Both the position numbers and the translations under genes were made by a program. Shown here piece after piece: positions 44,847 to 53,362 of a stretch of 64,000 bases of DNA. The notes below the pieces were generated by a model. That model was not told the DNA's origin. It ran no database searches and saw nothing but the letters and a program-made list of their open reading frames with translations. The DNA comes from SpSt-333 sp040751955 (GTDB lineage: Bacteria > Bacteroidota > Ignavibacteria > UBA10030 > UBA8401): contig JBFMFY010000002.1 of NCBI GenBank assembly GCA_040751955.1, positions 96,055 to 160,054 of the forward strand. Direction: 5' to 3'. Each line of letters starts with the position of its first letter. Position 1 is the first letter of the stretch.

Positions 44847-44914
44847 TTCGCTCCTCTCTCCTGCCGGAATTGATCTTCCGGCAAGAGAAATGCTGCCTCC
44901 GGCTTTAAAGTTTC

Positions 44915-44953
44915 ATAACGCTCCCTTAACCATCCCACAATTTTCAGATAACA
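44915..44953 (+). promoter_or_regulatory. Pho box array upstream of the T9SS protein
   Basis: ATAACG at 44915 and TTAACC at 44926 are 11 bases apart, and ATAACA at 44948 is 22 bases further (two turns). They precede the T9SS protein gene by about 90 bases. Weaker than the other arrays but in the same phase. Confidence 0.55.
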
Positions 44954-45040
44954 CCCTTTGGGTATTTTTGCGCAGGAAATATTTCCACTTCGGAACTCAC
45001 GATTCATACTCACATTCAATTATTAACAAAGGAGCTCTCG

Positions 45041-46684
45041 ATGAAAAAAACAGTACGTTTTGCCGCTGTCCTATCTCTGGCATTCGTGATGTGCAGTGCT
45101 TCTTTCGCTCAGCTGATCGAGTTGAAAGATTCCATAACTGCCGATTTGAAACTGGATTCAACAAAGCAATACCTGCTGAAAGGATTTTTCAAAGTAAAAT
45201 CAGGCGCAAAACTTACCATCCCGCCGGGAACGGTCATTTACGGCGATAAAGACACAAAAGGTTCTCTGATCATCGAACGTGGCGCAAAGATTTATGCCAA
45301 CGGAACCGCTACGCATCCGATTGTCTTCACAAGTTCACAAGCACCGGGTTCACGGGTGACGGGGGATTGGGGAGGTATCTTGGTTGCAGGAAATGCATCC
45401 ATCAATGTTCCGGGTGGCGTCGGTACGTTTGAAGGTGGAGTCGGCGTTCAGTACGGCGGCGGTGCTTCACCGAACGATGACGATTCGTCCGGCGTGCTTC
45501 GCTATGTCAGAATTGAATACTCCGGTATTCCCTTTGTTCCCAATTCCGAAATTAACGGATTGACATCCGGCGGCGTCGGAAGAAAAACGGTGTACGAATA
45601 TATCATGATTACTGAGAACGGAGACGACTCGTTTGAATGGTTCGGTGGAACAGTCAACGGAAAATATCTCATCTCCAACAAACCGGTTGACGACGATTTC
45701 GATACCGATTTCGGTTTCCGCGGAAAACTGCAATACATTATTGCTCTTCGTAATCCTTCAGTCGCGGACGTTTCAGGGAGCCATGCGATGGAAGCGGACA
45801 ACGACGGCAGCGGATCATTCAACACGCCGCGCTCTAATCCCACTATTTCTAATGCAACATTCGTCGGTCCTATGCAGACCACAGCGGCAACCGGATTTAA
45901 CCCGAACTACAAAAGAACGGGACATTGGAGACGATCAACGCAATACGGATTGCACAATTCCATTGCTATGGGCTGGCCTGTTGGTATCTATATCGATGGA
46001 AAAAATACAGCAACGGCGGCACAGGGAGATACACTGACGCTTCGCAATTCGATCTTGGCGGGAAACAAAAAGCAATTTGATACGACATCATCCAACGGCA
46101 CATTTGATATCGTCGCATGGGGTACCGATGCTGCGAAAGGAAACACGCTTCTTGCCGAACCGGCGGATGCGATGCTGGAAGATCCGTTCAACCAGAACGC
46201 GCCGAACTTTTTGCCGAAAGCAGGTTCACCGGCATTAAGCGGAGCAAGTTTTACGCATCCGCGTGTTGCTGATTCATACTTTACCGCAACAACATTCCGC
46301 GGTGCGATGGGTTCAACCGATTGGACAAAAGGCTGGGCGGTGTGGAATCCGCAAATGGTTGTGTACACCTCTCCCTATACAGTGACCAGCGTTCGTACAA
46401 TGGATGAAGTCGGAAGACCGCACAACTATTCTCTTGCACAAAATTACCCAAATCCATTCAATCCTTCGACAGTGATCAACTTCTCATTGCCTCAGAGCGG
46501 GTTTGTAACGGTAAAAGTGTACGATCTGGTTGGACGTGAAGTTGCAACGCTGGTAAACGGTTATCAGAACGCAGGATCGTATGCGGTGGATTTTGATGCG
46601 ACAGGGTTTTCGGCAGGTATGTATTTGTATAAACTTCAAGTGAACAACTTCTCACATGTAAAGAAAATGATGTTGGTGAGGTAA
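45041..46684 (+). CDS. T9SS-exported beta-helix-like protein, Pho locus
   Basis: A 547-residue secreted protein with AAAGGAG before the ATG and a signal peptide (1-24). The body starts with LLKGFFKVKSGAKLTIPPGTVIYGDKDTKGSLIIERGAKIYANG, a beta-helix/parallel-strand pattern. Glycine- and asparagine-rich repeats follow. The type IX sorting domain occupies the C-terminus (SLAQNYPNPFNPSTVINF through SHVKKMMLVR). Proteins of this kind often pair with a TonB receptor. Placement between the receptor and Pho-type genes suggests an extracellular phosphorus-scavenging role, but no enzymatic motif is evident. Confidence 0.82.
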   Translation: MKKTVRFAAVLSLAFVMCSASFAQLIELKDSITADLKLDSTKQYLLKGFFKVKSGAKLTIPPGTVIYGDKDTKGSLIIERGAKIYANGTATHPIVFTSSQAPGSRVTGDWGGILVAGNASINVPGGVGTFEGGVGVQYGGGASPNDDDSSGVLRYVRIEYSGIPFVPNSEINGLTSGGVGRKTVYEYIMITENGDDSFEWFGGTVNGKYLISNKPVDDDFDTDFGFRGKLQYIIALRNPSVADVSGSHAMEADNDGSGSFNTPRSNPTISNATFVGPMQTTAATGFNPNYKRTGHWRRSTQYGLHNSIAMGWPVGIYIDGKNTATAAQGDTLTLRNSILAGNKKQFDTTSSNGTFDIVAWGTDAAKGNTLLAEPADAMLEDPFNQNAPNFLPKAGSPALSGASFTHPRVADSYFTATTFRGAMGSTDWTKGWAVWNPQMVVYTSPYTVTSVRTMDEVGRPHNYSLAQNYPNPFNPSTVINFSLPQSGFVTVKVYDLVGREVATLVNGYQNAGSYAVDFDATGFSAGMYLYKLQVNNFSHVKKMMLVR

Positions 46685-46706
46685 AAGAGTGATGCATATG
46701 AGCATT

Positions 46707-46742
46707 AACAGAGAAAACCTCGAACGAGGCTTTCTCTGTTTT
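46707..46742 (+). terminator. hairpin terminator after the T9SS protein gene
   Basis: AACAGAGAAA (46707-46716) pairs with TTTCTCTGTT (46731-46740), and an inner CCTCG/CGAGG stem is stacked on it with one mismatch. A short TTTTAG end follows. Confidence 0.8.
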
Positions 46743-46759
46743 AGTACATCAGTCTTCCC

Positions 46760-46787
46760 TTAACACAAACGTAATGCTGACGTTACG
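46760..46787 (+). promoter_or_regulatory. Pho box array upstream of the metallophosphoesterase
   Basis: TTAACA (46760), GTAATG (46771) and GTTACG (46782) are spaced exactly 11 bases apart. They end about 32 bases before the phosphoesterase ATG. Confidence 0.65.
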
Positions 46788-46818
46788 ATAGTGTGATGCG
46801 TCGAAAGTACATTGTACA

Positions 46819-47787
46819 ATGACACAAGAATACCGTATTGCTCATATTTCCGATCTGCACCTGAGTCCCGATTATTTTCCAGAACGGACAGAACGTTTCC
46901 GCATGGTGCTGCTTCAATGCCGTCAACTGAATGTTGACCACATCATTATTACCGGAGATGTTACCAATCAAGCGCGGAGGGAGGAACTGGAACATTTCAG
47001 GAGCGTGCTGAAGGAGTTTTCTCTGCTTGATGGAAACAAAATAAGTGTTGTCATCGGCAATCATGATATCTTCGGCGGACCGTATCACGCAGAAGATGTG
47101 TTGAAATTCCCATCGCTGTGCAAATCCACAAATTATGATGCAAAGGTAGATGAATTCTACAACGGGATCAAAGAAACATTTGAGGGAGCAAGATTTTTTT
47201 CACCAAAGAGCGCGTTTCCTTTTGTAAAGGTGCTCGGCGACGTTGCGGTCATCGGGATCAATTCCATTGCACGATGGCATGCATTGAAAAATCCTATCGG
47301 CTCCAACGGTAAAGTGGACGAAGAACAGAGGGAGATGCTGAAAAAGATTTTTGATAGCACACCCGTGAAAAAAAAACATCTGTTTGTCGCCATTCATCAT
47401 CATTTCAACAAGAAGGAAGATGAACAAGAGAGGACAAAGTTTGAACGACTGTGGCTTGCATTTGAATCGGCAACCTTAAAATTGCATAAGAAGAAGCGTC
47501 TGTTGAAATTATTCCGGCACGGCGGGGTACAACATGTGTTGCACGGCCATGTTCATCAGCATGAAGAATATCATCATAAAGGAGTGCGATTTTTGAATGC
47601 AGGAGGGAGTATTATACCGGTATCGGAATCGAAGCAAGCATTCCATCTTTTTATTGTTCAAGGTGCTCATGTTACGGTAAAGACCATTTTGCTGCAGCGC
47701 CGGGCGGAGAAAAATGCCGGAATGAGAAAAAACAAAACCACACTGCACTCACTGCCGATCAAAAAGCAAGCCGTTGTTATGACTTAA
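46819..47787 (+). CDS. metallophosphoesterase (calcineurin-like), Pho locus
   Basis: A 322-residue cytoplasmic-type phosphoesterase. All blocks are present: AHISDLHLSPDY (DxH), HIIITGDVTNQ (GD), VVIGNHDIFGG (GNHD), AIHHHF and VLHGHVHQHE (GHxH). It resembles cyclic-nucleotide phosphodiesterase (CpdA-like) and related phosphatases; no signal peptide is visible. The upstream Pho boxes suggest induction on phosphate limitation, perhaps to release phosphate from an imported ester. The basic C-terminus overlaps the converging PstS remnant by 11 bases. Confidence 0.87.
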   Translation: MTQEYRIAHISDLHLSPDYFPERTERFRMVLLQCRQLNVDHIIITGDVTNQARREELEHFRSVLKEFSLLDGNKISVVIGNHDIFGGPYHAEDVLKFPSLCKSTNYDAKVDEFYNGIKETFEGARFFSPKSAFPFVKVLGDVAVIGINSIARWHALKNPIGSNGKVDEEQREMLKKIFDSTPVKKKHLFVAIHHHFNKKEDEQERTKFERLWLAFESATLKLHKKKRLLKLFRHGGVQHVLHGHVHQHEEYHHKGVRFLNAGGSIIPVSESKQAFHLFIVQGAHVTVKTILLQRRAEKNAGMRKNKTTLHSLPIKKQAVVMT

Positions 47788-47995
47788 TGTCGAACAACGG
47801 AATGTATCCAGCCGATCGTATCGCTTGCTGACCTTCCGTACATATCACCCAATCAACAAAATTATTGATCAACTGTTCCGGTTCACGTACAGTGTAACGG
47901 TTTAAGTACGGAGAAATCCGATACGTTTCATTCCGCACGTCATCCGGCATTGAGCATCGGTTCATTATACTTATAACCGACTTTTTTGTGGACAA
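47777..47995 (-). pseudogene. C-terminal remnant of a PstS-like phosphate-binding protein
   Basis: A 72-codon frame whose second half, NETYRISPYLNRYTVREPEQLINNFVDWV... ending in a QAIRSAGYIPLFD motif, matches the C-terminal region of PstS-type binding proteins. The first 15 residues overlap the end of the PhoB-like gene in another frame and are unrelated. All N-terminal PstS domains are missing. It therefore looks like the decayed tail of a second pstS copy lost by deletion. An intact, different pstS lies 1.6 kb away. Confidence 0.65.
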
Positions 47996-48266
47996 TGATA
48001 ATATCCCTGTTATTCACCTTACCGATTTTCTTGCGGATGTTGCTGATGTGGACATCAATCGTTCGTGGAAAATTGATCTCTTCTTTTCCCCACACAAACT
48101 TTGAGATCTCGCGTCGGGAATGTACCTTTCCACCCGTGCTCATCATGAGGTACAGAATATAAAATTCCGTTTTTGTCAGGGCGATGGGAATTTCGTCTTT
48201 AAAGACAAGGAATCGCTCCGGGTCGATCGTGACATTTCCGATAGTTATCTGTTTCATGGAATGCAT
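47940..48266 (-). CDS. stand-alone PhoB/OmpR-type DNA-binding domain
   Basis: A 108-residue protein consisting only of a Trans_reg_C winged helix. IGNVTIDPERFLVFKDEIPIALTKTEFYILYLMMSTGGKVHSRREI, then RTIDVHISNIRKKIGKVNNRDIIIVHKKVGYKYN, are nearly complete. No receiver domain precedes it. Upstream DNA carries Pho boxes rather than coding sequence, so it is not simply a truncated regulator. It may be an autoregulated DNA-binding factor competing at or reading Pho boxes. The C-terminal NEPMLNAG tail overlaps the PstS remnant. An alternative ATG is at 48257. Confidence 0.75.
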   Translation of the reverse strand: MHSMKQITIGNVTIDPERFLVFKDEIPIALTKTEFYILYLMMSTGGKVHSRREISKFVWGKEEINFPRTIDVHISNIRKKIGKVNNRDIIIVHKKVGYKYNEPMLNAG

Positions 48267-48290
48267 GGTACAAATCCGCGGTAATGAAGG

Positions 48291-48361
48291 ATTAAAGTTG
48301 ATGTTAACTTTGCGTTAAGTTCAAATAATTTCTGATTTCGAATGGTAACAATTTGGTAACA
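48291..48361. promoter_or_regulatory. divergent Pho box arrays between the PhoB-like gene and the porin gene
   Basis: On the minus strand, TTTAAT, TTAACA and TTAACG read toward the PhoB-like gene at 11-base spacing (48296-48291, 48307-48302, 48318-48313). On the plus strand, GTAACA at 48345 and 48356 read toward the porin. Each gene thus has its own oriented set. Confidence 0.65.
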
Positions 48362-48441
48362 TTGGCATAAAGCACACATAATGAGTTTTTGACATTTTCT
48401 TGACGTTGTCTGAACATCAATCATACTACCTCGGAGTATCA

Positions 48442-49512
48442 ATGAAATTCATCCTGCTATTTATTTCTATAGTATTCATATACCCAGCACTGCTTGCACA
48501 GGAAAAACCCGCTGCAAAACTCAGCGGCTACATGTTTGGTGATTTTTTCTATAATGTTGCACGTGATACATCAATCGGTTCAATGAGTAATACGGCAACC
48601 GGTGGTGTACAAGATCTCAACGGATTTCAATTCCGTAGAATTTATCTGACCTACGATGGCGATATTTCGCCGACATTCACGAGCCGACTGAGATTGGAGG
48701 GATCGGTAGGATCGCCGTTCATTAAGGATGCATACATAAAATGGAAAAACATTTTTAACGGATCCGATCTCGTCTTCGGTCTTCAACCGACTCCCGCATT
48801 TGAAGTTTCGGAAACAATATGGGGATACCGATCGCTCGAGAAAACAATCTTGGATTTGCGAGGCATCGTTTCACCGCGCGATTTGTCGGTAAGCCTTCGC
48901 GGGAAAATTGATGAACAGGGAATGCTCGGTTATTGGATCATGTTCGGCAACAACAGCAGCATAGGATCGGAATCGGATAAATATAAACGGCTTTACGGAC
49001 ATCTCCAGATTCTTCCTGCAGAAAAAATTCTGTTGACCGTTTATGCCGATTACAAAATGCAGCGTGCCGTCAACGATCTTAAAAGCACTTCAACTCCCAA
49101 AGCAACATTGAATCACAATGTATTGACCACCGCACTCTTTGCGGGATATTCGGAGAAAGGCTCATTCAATGCCGGTGTAGAAGGATTCCTGCAATCAACG
49201 CCGAACGACTTTAAAGATGGTTCACCCGATTCTCTCGTTACAAAAAATTCCATCGGAGTTTCGATCTTCGGCTCCGTCAATGTTGGCGGCGATCTGACGC
49301 TCGTCGGGCGGTACGATTTTTTCGATCCCAATACACACAGCAAAGCGGCAGGCGATGTAAGGAATTATTTCATCTTTGGCGCAGATTGGAAGGCAGATAA
49401 AAATGTGTCGATCATTCCCAATATTCAGTACGAAATGTATGAAGAAGCGGGGGGACGTTCATTCGATCCATCGCTAACAGCCCGAGTTACGCTGTTTTAT
49501 ACGTTTCTTTAA
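48442..49512 (+). CDS. outer-membrane porin-like protein, Pho locus
   Basis: A 356-residue exported protein. The ATG at 48442 has CGGAG upstream and opens a signal peptide (1-20). KLSGYMFGDFFYNVARDTS and QFRRIYLTYDGDISPTFTSRLRLE resemble the first strands of phosphate-selective porin (OprP/O)-like barrels. It ends PSLTARVTLFYTFL with a terminal aromatic. Pho boxes precede it and pstS follows, so phosphate-starvation induction and phosphate or anion entry are likely. The phosphate selectivity is inference. Confidence 0.75.
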   Translation: MKFILLFISIVFIYPALLAQEKPAAKLSGYMFGDFFYNVARDTSIGSMSNTATGGVQDLNGFQFRRIYLTYDGDISPTFTSRLRLEGSVGSPFIKDAYIKWKNIFNGSDLVFGLQPTPAFEVSETIWGYRSLEKTILDLRGIVSPRDLSVSLRGKIDEQGMLGYWIMFGNNSSIGSESDKYKRLYGHLQILPAEKILLTVYADYKMQRAVNDLKSTSTPKATLNHNVLTTALFAGYSEKGSFNAGVEGFLQSTPNDFKDGSPDSLVTKNSIGVSIFGSVNVGGDLTLVGRYDFFDPNTHSKAAGDVRNYFIFGADWKADKNVSIIPNIQYEMYEEAGGRSFDPSLTARVTLFYTFL

Positions 49513-49519
49513 TAAGTGA

Positions 49520-49558
49520 TTAACATATTCTTAACACACATATAACACGCACGTAACT
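49520..49558 (+). promoter_or_regulatory. Pho box array upstream of pstS
   Basis: TTAACA (49520), TTAACA (49531), ATAACA (49542) and GTAACT (49553) are spaced exactly 11 bases apart. It is the cleanest array in the window and ends 38 bases before the pstS start. Confidence 0.8.
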
Positions 49559-49595
49559 GAAAAATTCTACCTTTGAATAAAAAAAGGACAATCTC

Positions 49596-50633
49596 ATGAA
49601 GAAAATTCTCTCGATCATATCACTCGTCGCATTAGCGAATATCGCGACTGCACAATTGCAACTGAATGGCGCGGGAGCGACATTTCCCTACGTAATATAT
49701 TCCAAATGGTTTGATGAATATCAGAAGAAGACCGGTGTTCAATTCAACTATCAATCGATCGGCAGCGGCGGCGGTATTAAACAGGTGATCGAAGGAACAG
49801 TTGATTTCGGCGCAACCGACGGTCCGATGACAGATGTGCAACTTGCTGAAGCAAAGACAAAACAAGGAACCACCGTGCTGCACATACCGACGGTAATGGG
49901 AGCAGTTGTTGCAACGTACAATGTTCCGGAGATCGGTGCGGATTTAAAATTAACACCTGATGTTCTCGCCGATATCTTTTTGGGAAAAGTGATAAAGTGG
50001 AATGACGGAAGAATCGCAGCGGTAAACAAAGGAAAAAGTCTTCCCGATAAATCGATCGTTGTCGTACATCGTTCGGACGGCAGCGGTACAACGTACATCT
50101 TTGTCGATTATCTTTCCAAAGTAAGCGTTGAGTGGAAATCGTCAGTCGGTGTCGGCACATCGGTGAAGTGGCCAGTAGGGTTGGGAGGAAAAGGAAACGA
50201 AGGTGTTGCCGGACAGGTGAAGCAGATTGAAGGTTCAATCGGGTATGTTGAACTTGCATACGCGATTAAAAATAATCTTCCCTATGCTTCCATCAGGAAC
50301 AAAGCGGGAAATTTTGTCTCACCGTCGCTTGAATCTGTAACCGCAGCCGCGATGAACGAAGCGAAGAAGATGCCGGACGATCTCCGTGTTTCTATTACCG
50401 ATGCTGCGGGAAAAGATTCGTACCCGATCAGCGGATTCACCTGGCTGCTGATTTATGCCGATCAAAAAAATGAAGAGAAGGGAAAAGCGCTGGTGAATTT
50501 TCTCAAATGGGCGTTCAAGGAAGGGGAAACATTTGCTCCTTCACTATACTACGCACCGCTTCCAAAGGAAGTGATTAAACTGAACGAAAAGAAGATCGCA
50601 TCGATGCGATACAACGGCAAACCGATTAAATAA
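49596..50633 (+). CDS. pstS: phosphate ABC transporter substrate-binding protein PstS
   Basis: A 345-residue periplasmic binding protein with a signal peptide (about 1-19). The Pst hallmarks are LQLNGAGATFPYVIYSKWFDEY, the phosphate-binding loop YQSIGSGGGIKQVIEGTVDFGATDGPM, and VVVHRSDGSGTTYIFVDYLSKVS. Family length is normal. It captures inorganic phosphate for PstCAB. It is first in the pstSCAB-phoU operon, behind a four-repeat Pho box array. Confidence 0.95.
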   Translation: MKKILSIISLVALANIATAQLQLNGAGATFPYVIYSKWFDEYQKKTGVQFNYQSIGSGGGIKQVIEGTVDFGATDGPMTDVQLAEAKTKQGTTVLHIPTVMGAVVATYNVPEIGADLKLTPDVLADIFLGKVIKWNDGRIAAVNKGKSLPDKSIVVVHRSDGSGTTYIFVDYLSKVSVEWKSSVGVGTSVKWPVGLGGKGNEGVAGQVKQIEGSIGYVELAYAIKNNLPYASIRNKAGNFVSPSLESVTAAAMNEAKKMPDDLRVSITDAAGKDSYPISGFTWLLIYADQKNEEKGKALVNFLKWAFKEGETFAPSLYYAPLPKEVIKLNEKKIASMRYNGKPIK

Positions 50634-50635
50634 GC

Positions 50636-51604
50636 ATGCAATCTGCTTCACATACGGAACCAATCACCTCGCCAAAGTTGTCTCGTCCCAACTTTGGCGA
50701 CGCTGTCTTTAAATACCTGACCACGTTTTTCGCAGCGTTGGTACTACTGCTCATCGCGCTGATGGCGTATGAAATGTACGCGTCTTCATCCCTTTCAATC
50801 GAAAAATTCGGGTGGAGTTTTCTGACAAGTTCAGAATGGGATCCGGTGACGGAGCAGTACGGCGCGCTGCCGTTTATTTACGGTACGCTTGTCTCATCTT
50901 TGCTTGCTTTGGTATTGGCGCTCCCCGTCAGCATCGGCATCGCAGTGTTTCTCACGGAACTTGCCCCGCCGTGGCTTGAGCGGCCTTTTTCATTCGTTGT
51001 GGAATTGCTTGCCGGCATCCCGAGCATCGTGTACGGCTTGTGGGGATTTTTTGTGATGGTGCCGTGGATTCGCACCACCGTTGAGCCGTTCTTAAGCGAG
51101 CATCTCGGATTTATTCCATTGTTTGAAGGGGCGCCGTACGGAGTGGGGATGCTCGCAGCGGGAGTCATCCTCTCGATTATGATCCTGCCGATCATCGCCT
51201 CCATTTCACGCGATGTGCTGAAGGCGGTTCCGTTGTCGCAAAAAGAAGCGGCGCTCGCATTGGGTTCGACGCGATGGGAGGCGACAAGGATTGCACTGAG
51301 TTATTCCCGCTCCGGCATTGTCGGTGCAACAATTCTCGGTCTCGGAAGAGCGCTCGGCGAGACCATGGCTGTAACAATGGTCATCGGCAATCGTCCTGAA
51401 ATACAATTGTCGCTCTTTGAGCCGGGCTACACGATGGCGAGTGTGCTTGCCAACGAATTCACCGAAGCGACTTCCGAAATGTACATCAGCGCACTGATTG
51501 AAATTGCGCTGGTGCTGTTTGTTGTCGCGATTCTCGTGAACGCCATTGCGCGGCTGCTGGTGTGGAGCTTCACTCGAAACACAAGTGCCGGAGGGCGAAT
51601 GTAA
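50636..51604 (+). CDS. pstC: phosphate ABC transporter permease PstC
   Basis: A 322-residue inner-membrane permease with six main helices. FSFVVELLAGIPSIVYGLWGFF and the EAA-type cytoplasmic loop QKEAALALGSTRWEATRIALSYSRSGIVGATILGLGRALGETMAV are diagnostic of PstC. It begins two bases after pstS and ends at the ATG of pstA (TAAATG). With PstA it forms the membrane channel for phosphate. Confidence 0.95.
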   Translation: MQSASHTEPITSPKLSRPNFGDAVFKYLTTFFAALVLLLIALMAYEMYASSSLSIEKFGWSFLTSSEWDPVTEQYGALPFIYGTLVSSLLALVLALPVSIGIAVFLTELAPPWLERPFSFVVELLAGIPSIVYGLWGFFVMVPWIRTTVEPFLSEHLGFIPLFEGAPYGVGMLAAGVILSIMILPIIASISRDVLKAVPLSQKEAALALGSTRWEATRIALSYSRSGIVGATILGLGRALGETMAVTMVIGNRPEIQLSLFEPGYTMASVLANEFTEATSEMYISALIEIALVLFVVAILVNAIARLLVWSFTRNTSAGGRM

Positions 51605-52447
51605 ATGAACAACAATCTATTCTTCTACTTCAGGAAAATTAAAAGCGGAGTCATGTACGGACTTTGCGTGCTCAGCGTGCTCGTGGCACTGATTCCCTTG
51701 TTGTTGATATTTTATCATACAATCTCACTCGGTGCTTCTGCATTAAATCCGGATTTCTTCACGCAGCTTCCCAAACCGGTCGGCGAGAGCGGCGGCGGAC
51801 TTGCCAACGCAATTACCGGCACACTCATCCTTGTCGGGCTCGGAAGCGTTCTTGGATTGCCGGTGGGAATTTTAGCGGGAATATTTCTTTCTGAATTCGG
51901 CAACAACAAATTTGCTGCTACTGTCCGCTTTATGACTGACGTGTTGAACGGTGTCCCTTCAATCGTTACGGGCGTGGTGGCGTACACAATCGTCGTTCTC
52001 CCGATGAAACATTTCTCGGCGTATGCAGGTGGCTTTGCGCTCGGCATTTTAATGATTCCAATTGTTATACGAACAACTGAAGAGATGTTGAAGACGGTTC
52101 CAAATTCGTACCGCGAAGCGGCGCTGGCGCTGGGAATACCGCAGTGGAAGACAACACTCCGCATCGTCATGCCGACCGCACTCGGCGGCATCGTTACCGG
52201 CATCATGCTGGCGGTTGCGCGTGCTGCCGGAGAGACTGCTCCTCTGCTCTTCACAGCGCTGAATAACCGCTTCTGGCATACAACACTCGATCAACCGATC
52301 GCATCGTTGACTGTCTTTATTTACAATTACGGCGTCTCACCGTTCGAAGACTGGATCGAGCAGGCATGGGGAGGGGCGCTCATATTGATTTTTCTGGTTC
52401 TGTTGCTCAGCGTTGCAGTCCGAATCGCCACACGGCAGCGGTATTAG
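51605..52447 (+). CDS. pstA: phosphate ABC transporter permease PstA
   Basis: A 280-residue permease. TGTLILVGLGSVLGLPVGILAGIFLSEFG and the loop SYREAALALGIPQWKTTLRIVMPTALGGIVTGIMLAVARAAGETAPLLFTA match PstA. Helices span most of the sequence. It follows pstC directly and precedes pstB by 12 bases. It contacts the PstB ATPase through the EAA loop. Confidence 0.95.
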   Translation: MNNNLFFYFRKIKSGVMYGLCVLSVLVALIPLLLIFYHTISLGASALNPDFFTQLPKPVGESGGGLANAITGTLILVGLGSVLGLPVGILAGIFLSEFGNNKFAATVRFMTDVLNGVPSIVTGVVAYTIVVLPMKHFSAYAGGFALGILMIPIVIRTTEEMLKTVPNSYREAALALGIPQWKTTLRIVMPTALGGIVTGIMLAVARAAGETAPLLFTALNNRFWHTTLDQPIASLTVFIYNYGVSPFEDWIEQAWGGALILIFLVLLLSVAVRIATRQRY

Positions 52448-52459
52448 ACGAGGAAAACT

Positions 52460-53299
52460 ATGGAAGATGTACTTGAAAAAGAAGATATTGAAATCAAAAC
52501 TTCAACAATTATTCCCAATACAACACCGGCAATGGTCAGTCCTCCGCGTACGGTAAAAATAAAAGCTGAGTCGCTGAACTGTTATTTCGGCAACGTACAC
52601 GCGATCAAAAATGTATCGCTGACGATCCCGGAGAACAGCGTTGTCGCCATCATCGGTCCTTCCGGTTGCGGTAAATCGACATTCCTTCGCTCGATCAACC
52701 GTATGCATGAACTCGTTCCCGGCAGCCGCATCACCGGCTCGTTGAGGCTCGACGGCACCGACATTTACGGAATGGATGCGGTCACCGTACGGAAACGGAT
52801 CGGGATGGTTTTTCAGAAGCCGAACCCGTTCCCGACGATGTCGATCTTCGACAATGTTGCGGCAGGTTTGCGCATGAACGGCATGAGAGACAAAAAGAAA
52901 ATTTCGGAGATTGTTGAGCGAAGTTTGCAGCAAGCAGCACTGTGGAATGAAGTAAAAGATTCTCTCTCGAAGAGCGGCGTGAGCCTTTCGGGTGGACAGC
53001 AGCAGCGTTTGTGTATCGCCCGGTCGCTGGCGGTTGATCCGGAGGTATTGCTAATGGACGAACCGGCAAGCGCGCTTGATCCGATTTCCACGGCGAAGAT
53101 AGAAGAACTGATTCACGAACTGAAGCAGCGCTACACGGTTGTGATCGTTACACACAATATGCAGCAGGCAGCGCGCGTGAGCGATTATACCGCGTTCTTT
53201 TATATGGGTGAGTTGATCGAATACGATGAGACAAAAAAGATCTTTACGATGCCGGCAAAGAAACAGACGGAAGATTATATCACAGGAAGGTTTGGATAG
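52460..53299 (+). CDS. pstB: phosphate ABC transporter ATP-binding protein PstB
   Basis: A 279-residue ATPase. After a 30-residue leader, Walker A GPSGCGKST is at residues 66-74. The Q-loop is MVFQKPNPFPTMSIFDNVAAGLR, the signature LSGGQQQRLCIARSLAVDPEVLLMDEPASALDP includes Walker B, and the switch His is in VTHNMQQAARVSDY. PstB typically has this FQKPNPFP stretch. GAGGA precedes the ATG. It hydrolyses ATP to drive phosphate import. Confidence 0.95.
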   Translation: MEDVLEKEDIEIKTSTIIPNTTPAMVSPPRTVKIKAESLNCYFGNVHAIKNVSLTIPENSVVAIIGPSGCGKSTFLRSINRMHELVPGSRITGSLRLDGTDIYGMDAVTVRKRIGMVFQKPNPFPTMSIFDNVAAGLRMNGMRDKKKISEIVERSLQQAALWNEVKDSLSKSGVSLSGGQQQRLCIARSLAVDPEVLLMDEPASALDPISTAKIEELIHELKQRYTVVIVTHNMQQAARVSDYTAFFYMGELIEYDETKKIFTMPAKKQTEDYITGRFG

Positions 53300-53306
53300 C
53301 CTCCTA

Positions 53307-53341
53307 CCCTTTCCCCTCCTCCTGAGGAGAGGGAAAAAGGG
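53307..53341. repeat. intercistronic hairpin between pstB and phoU
   Basis: CCCTTTCCC plus TCCTC pairs with GAGGA plus GGGAAAAAGGG, an interrupted stem of about 14 bases with a CT loop. It could cause partial termination or protect the upstream mRNA, setting the PstSCAB to PhoU ratio. A generic repeat is also possible. Confidence 0.5.
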
Positions 53342-53362
53342 GCGGCGGTGAGAAAGAATAGT

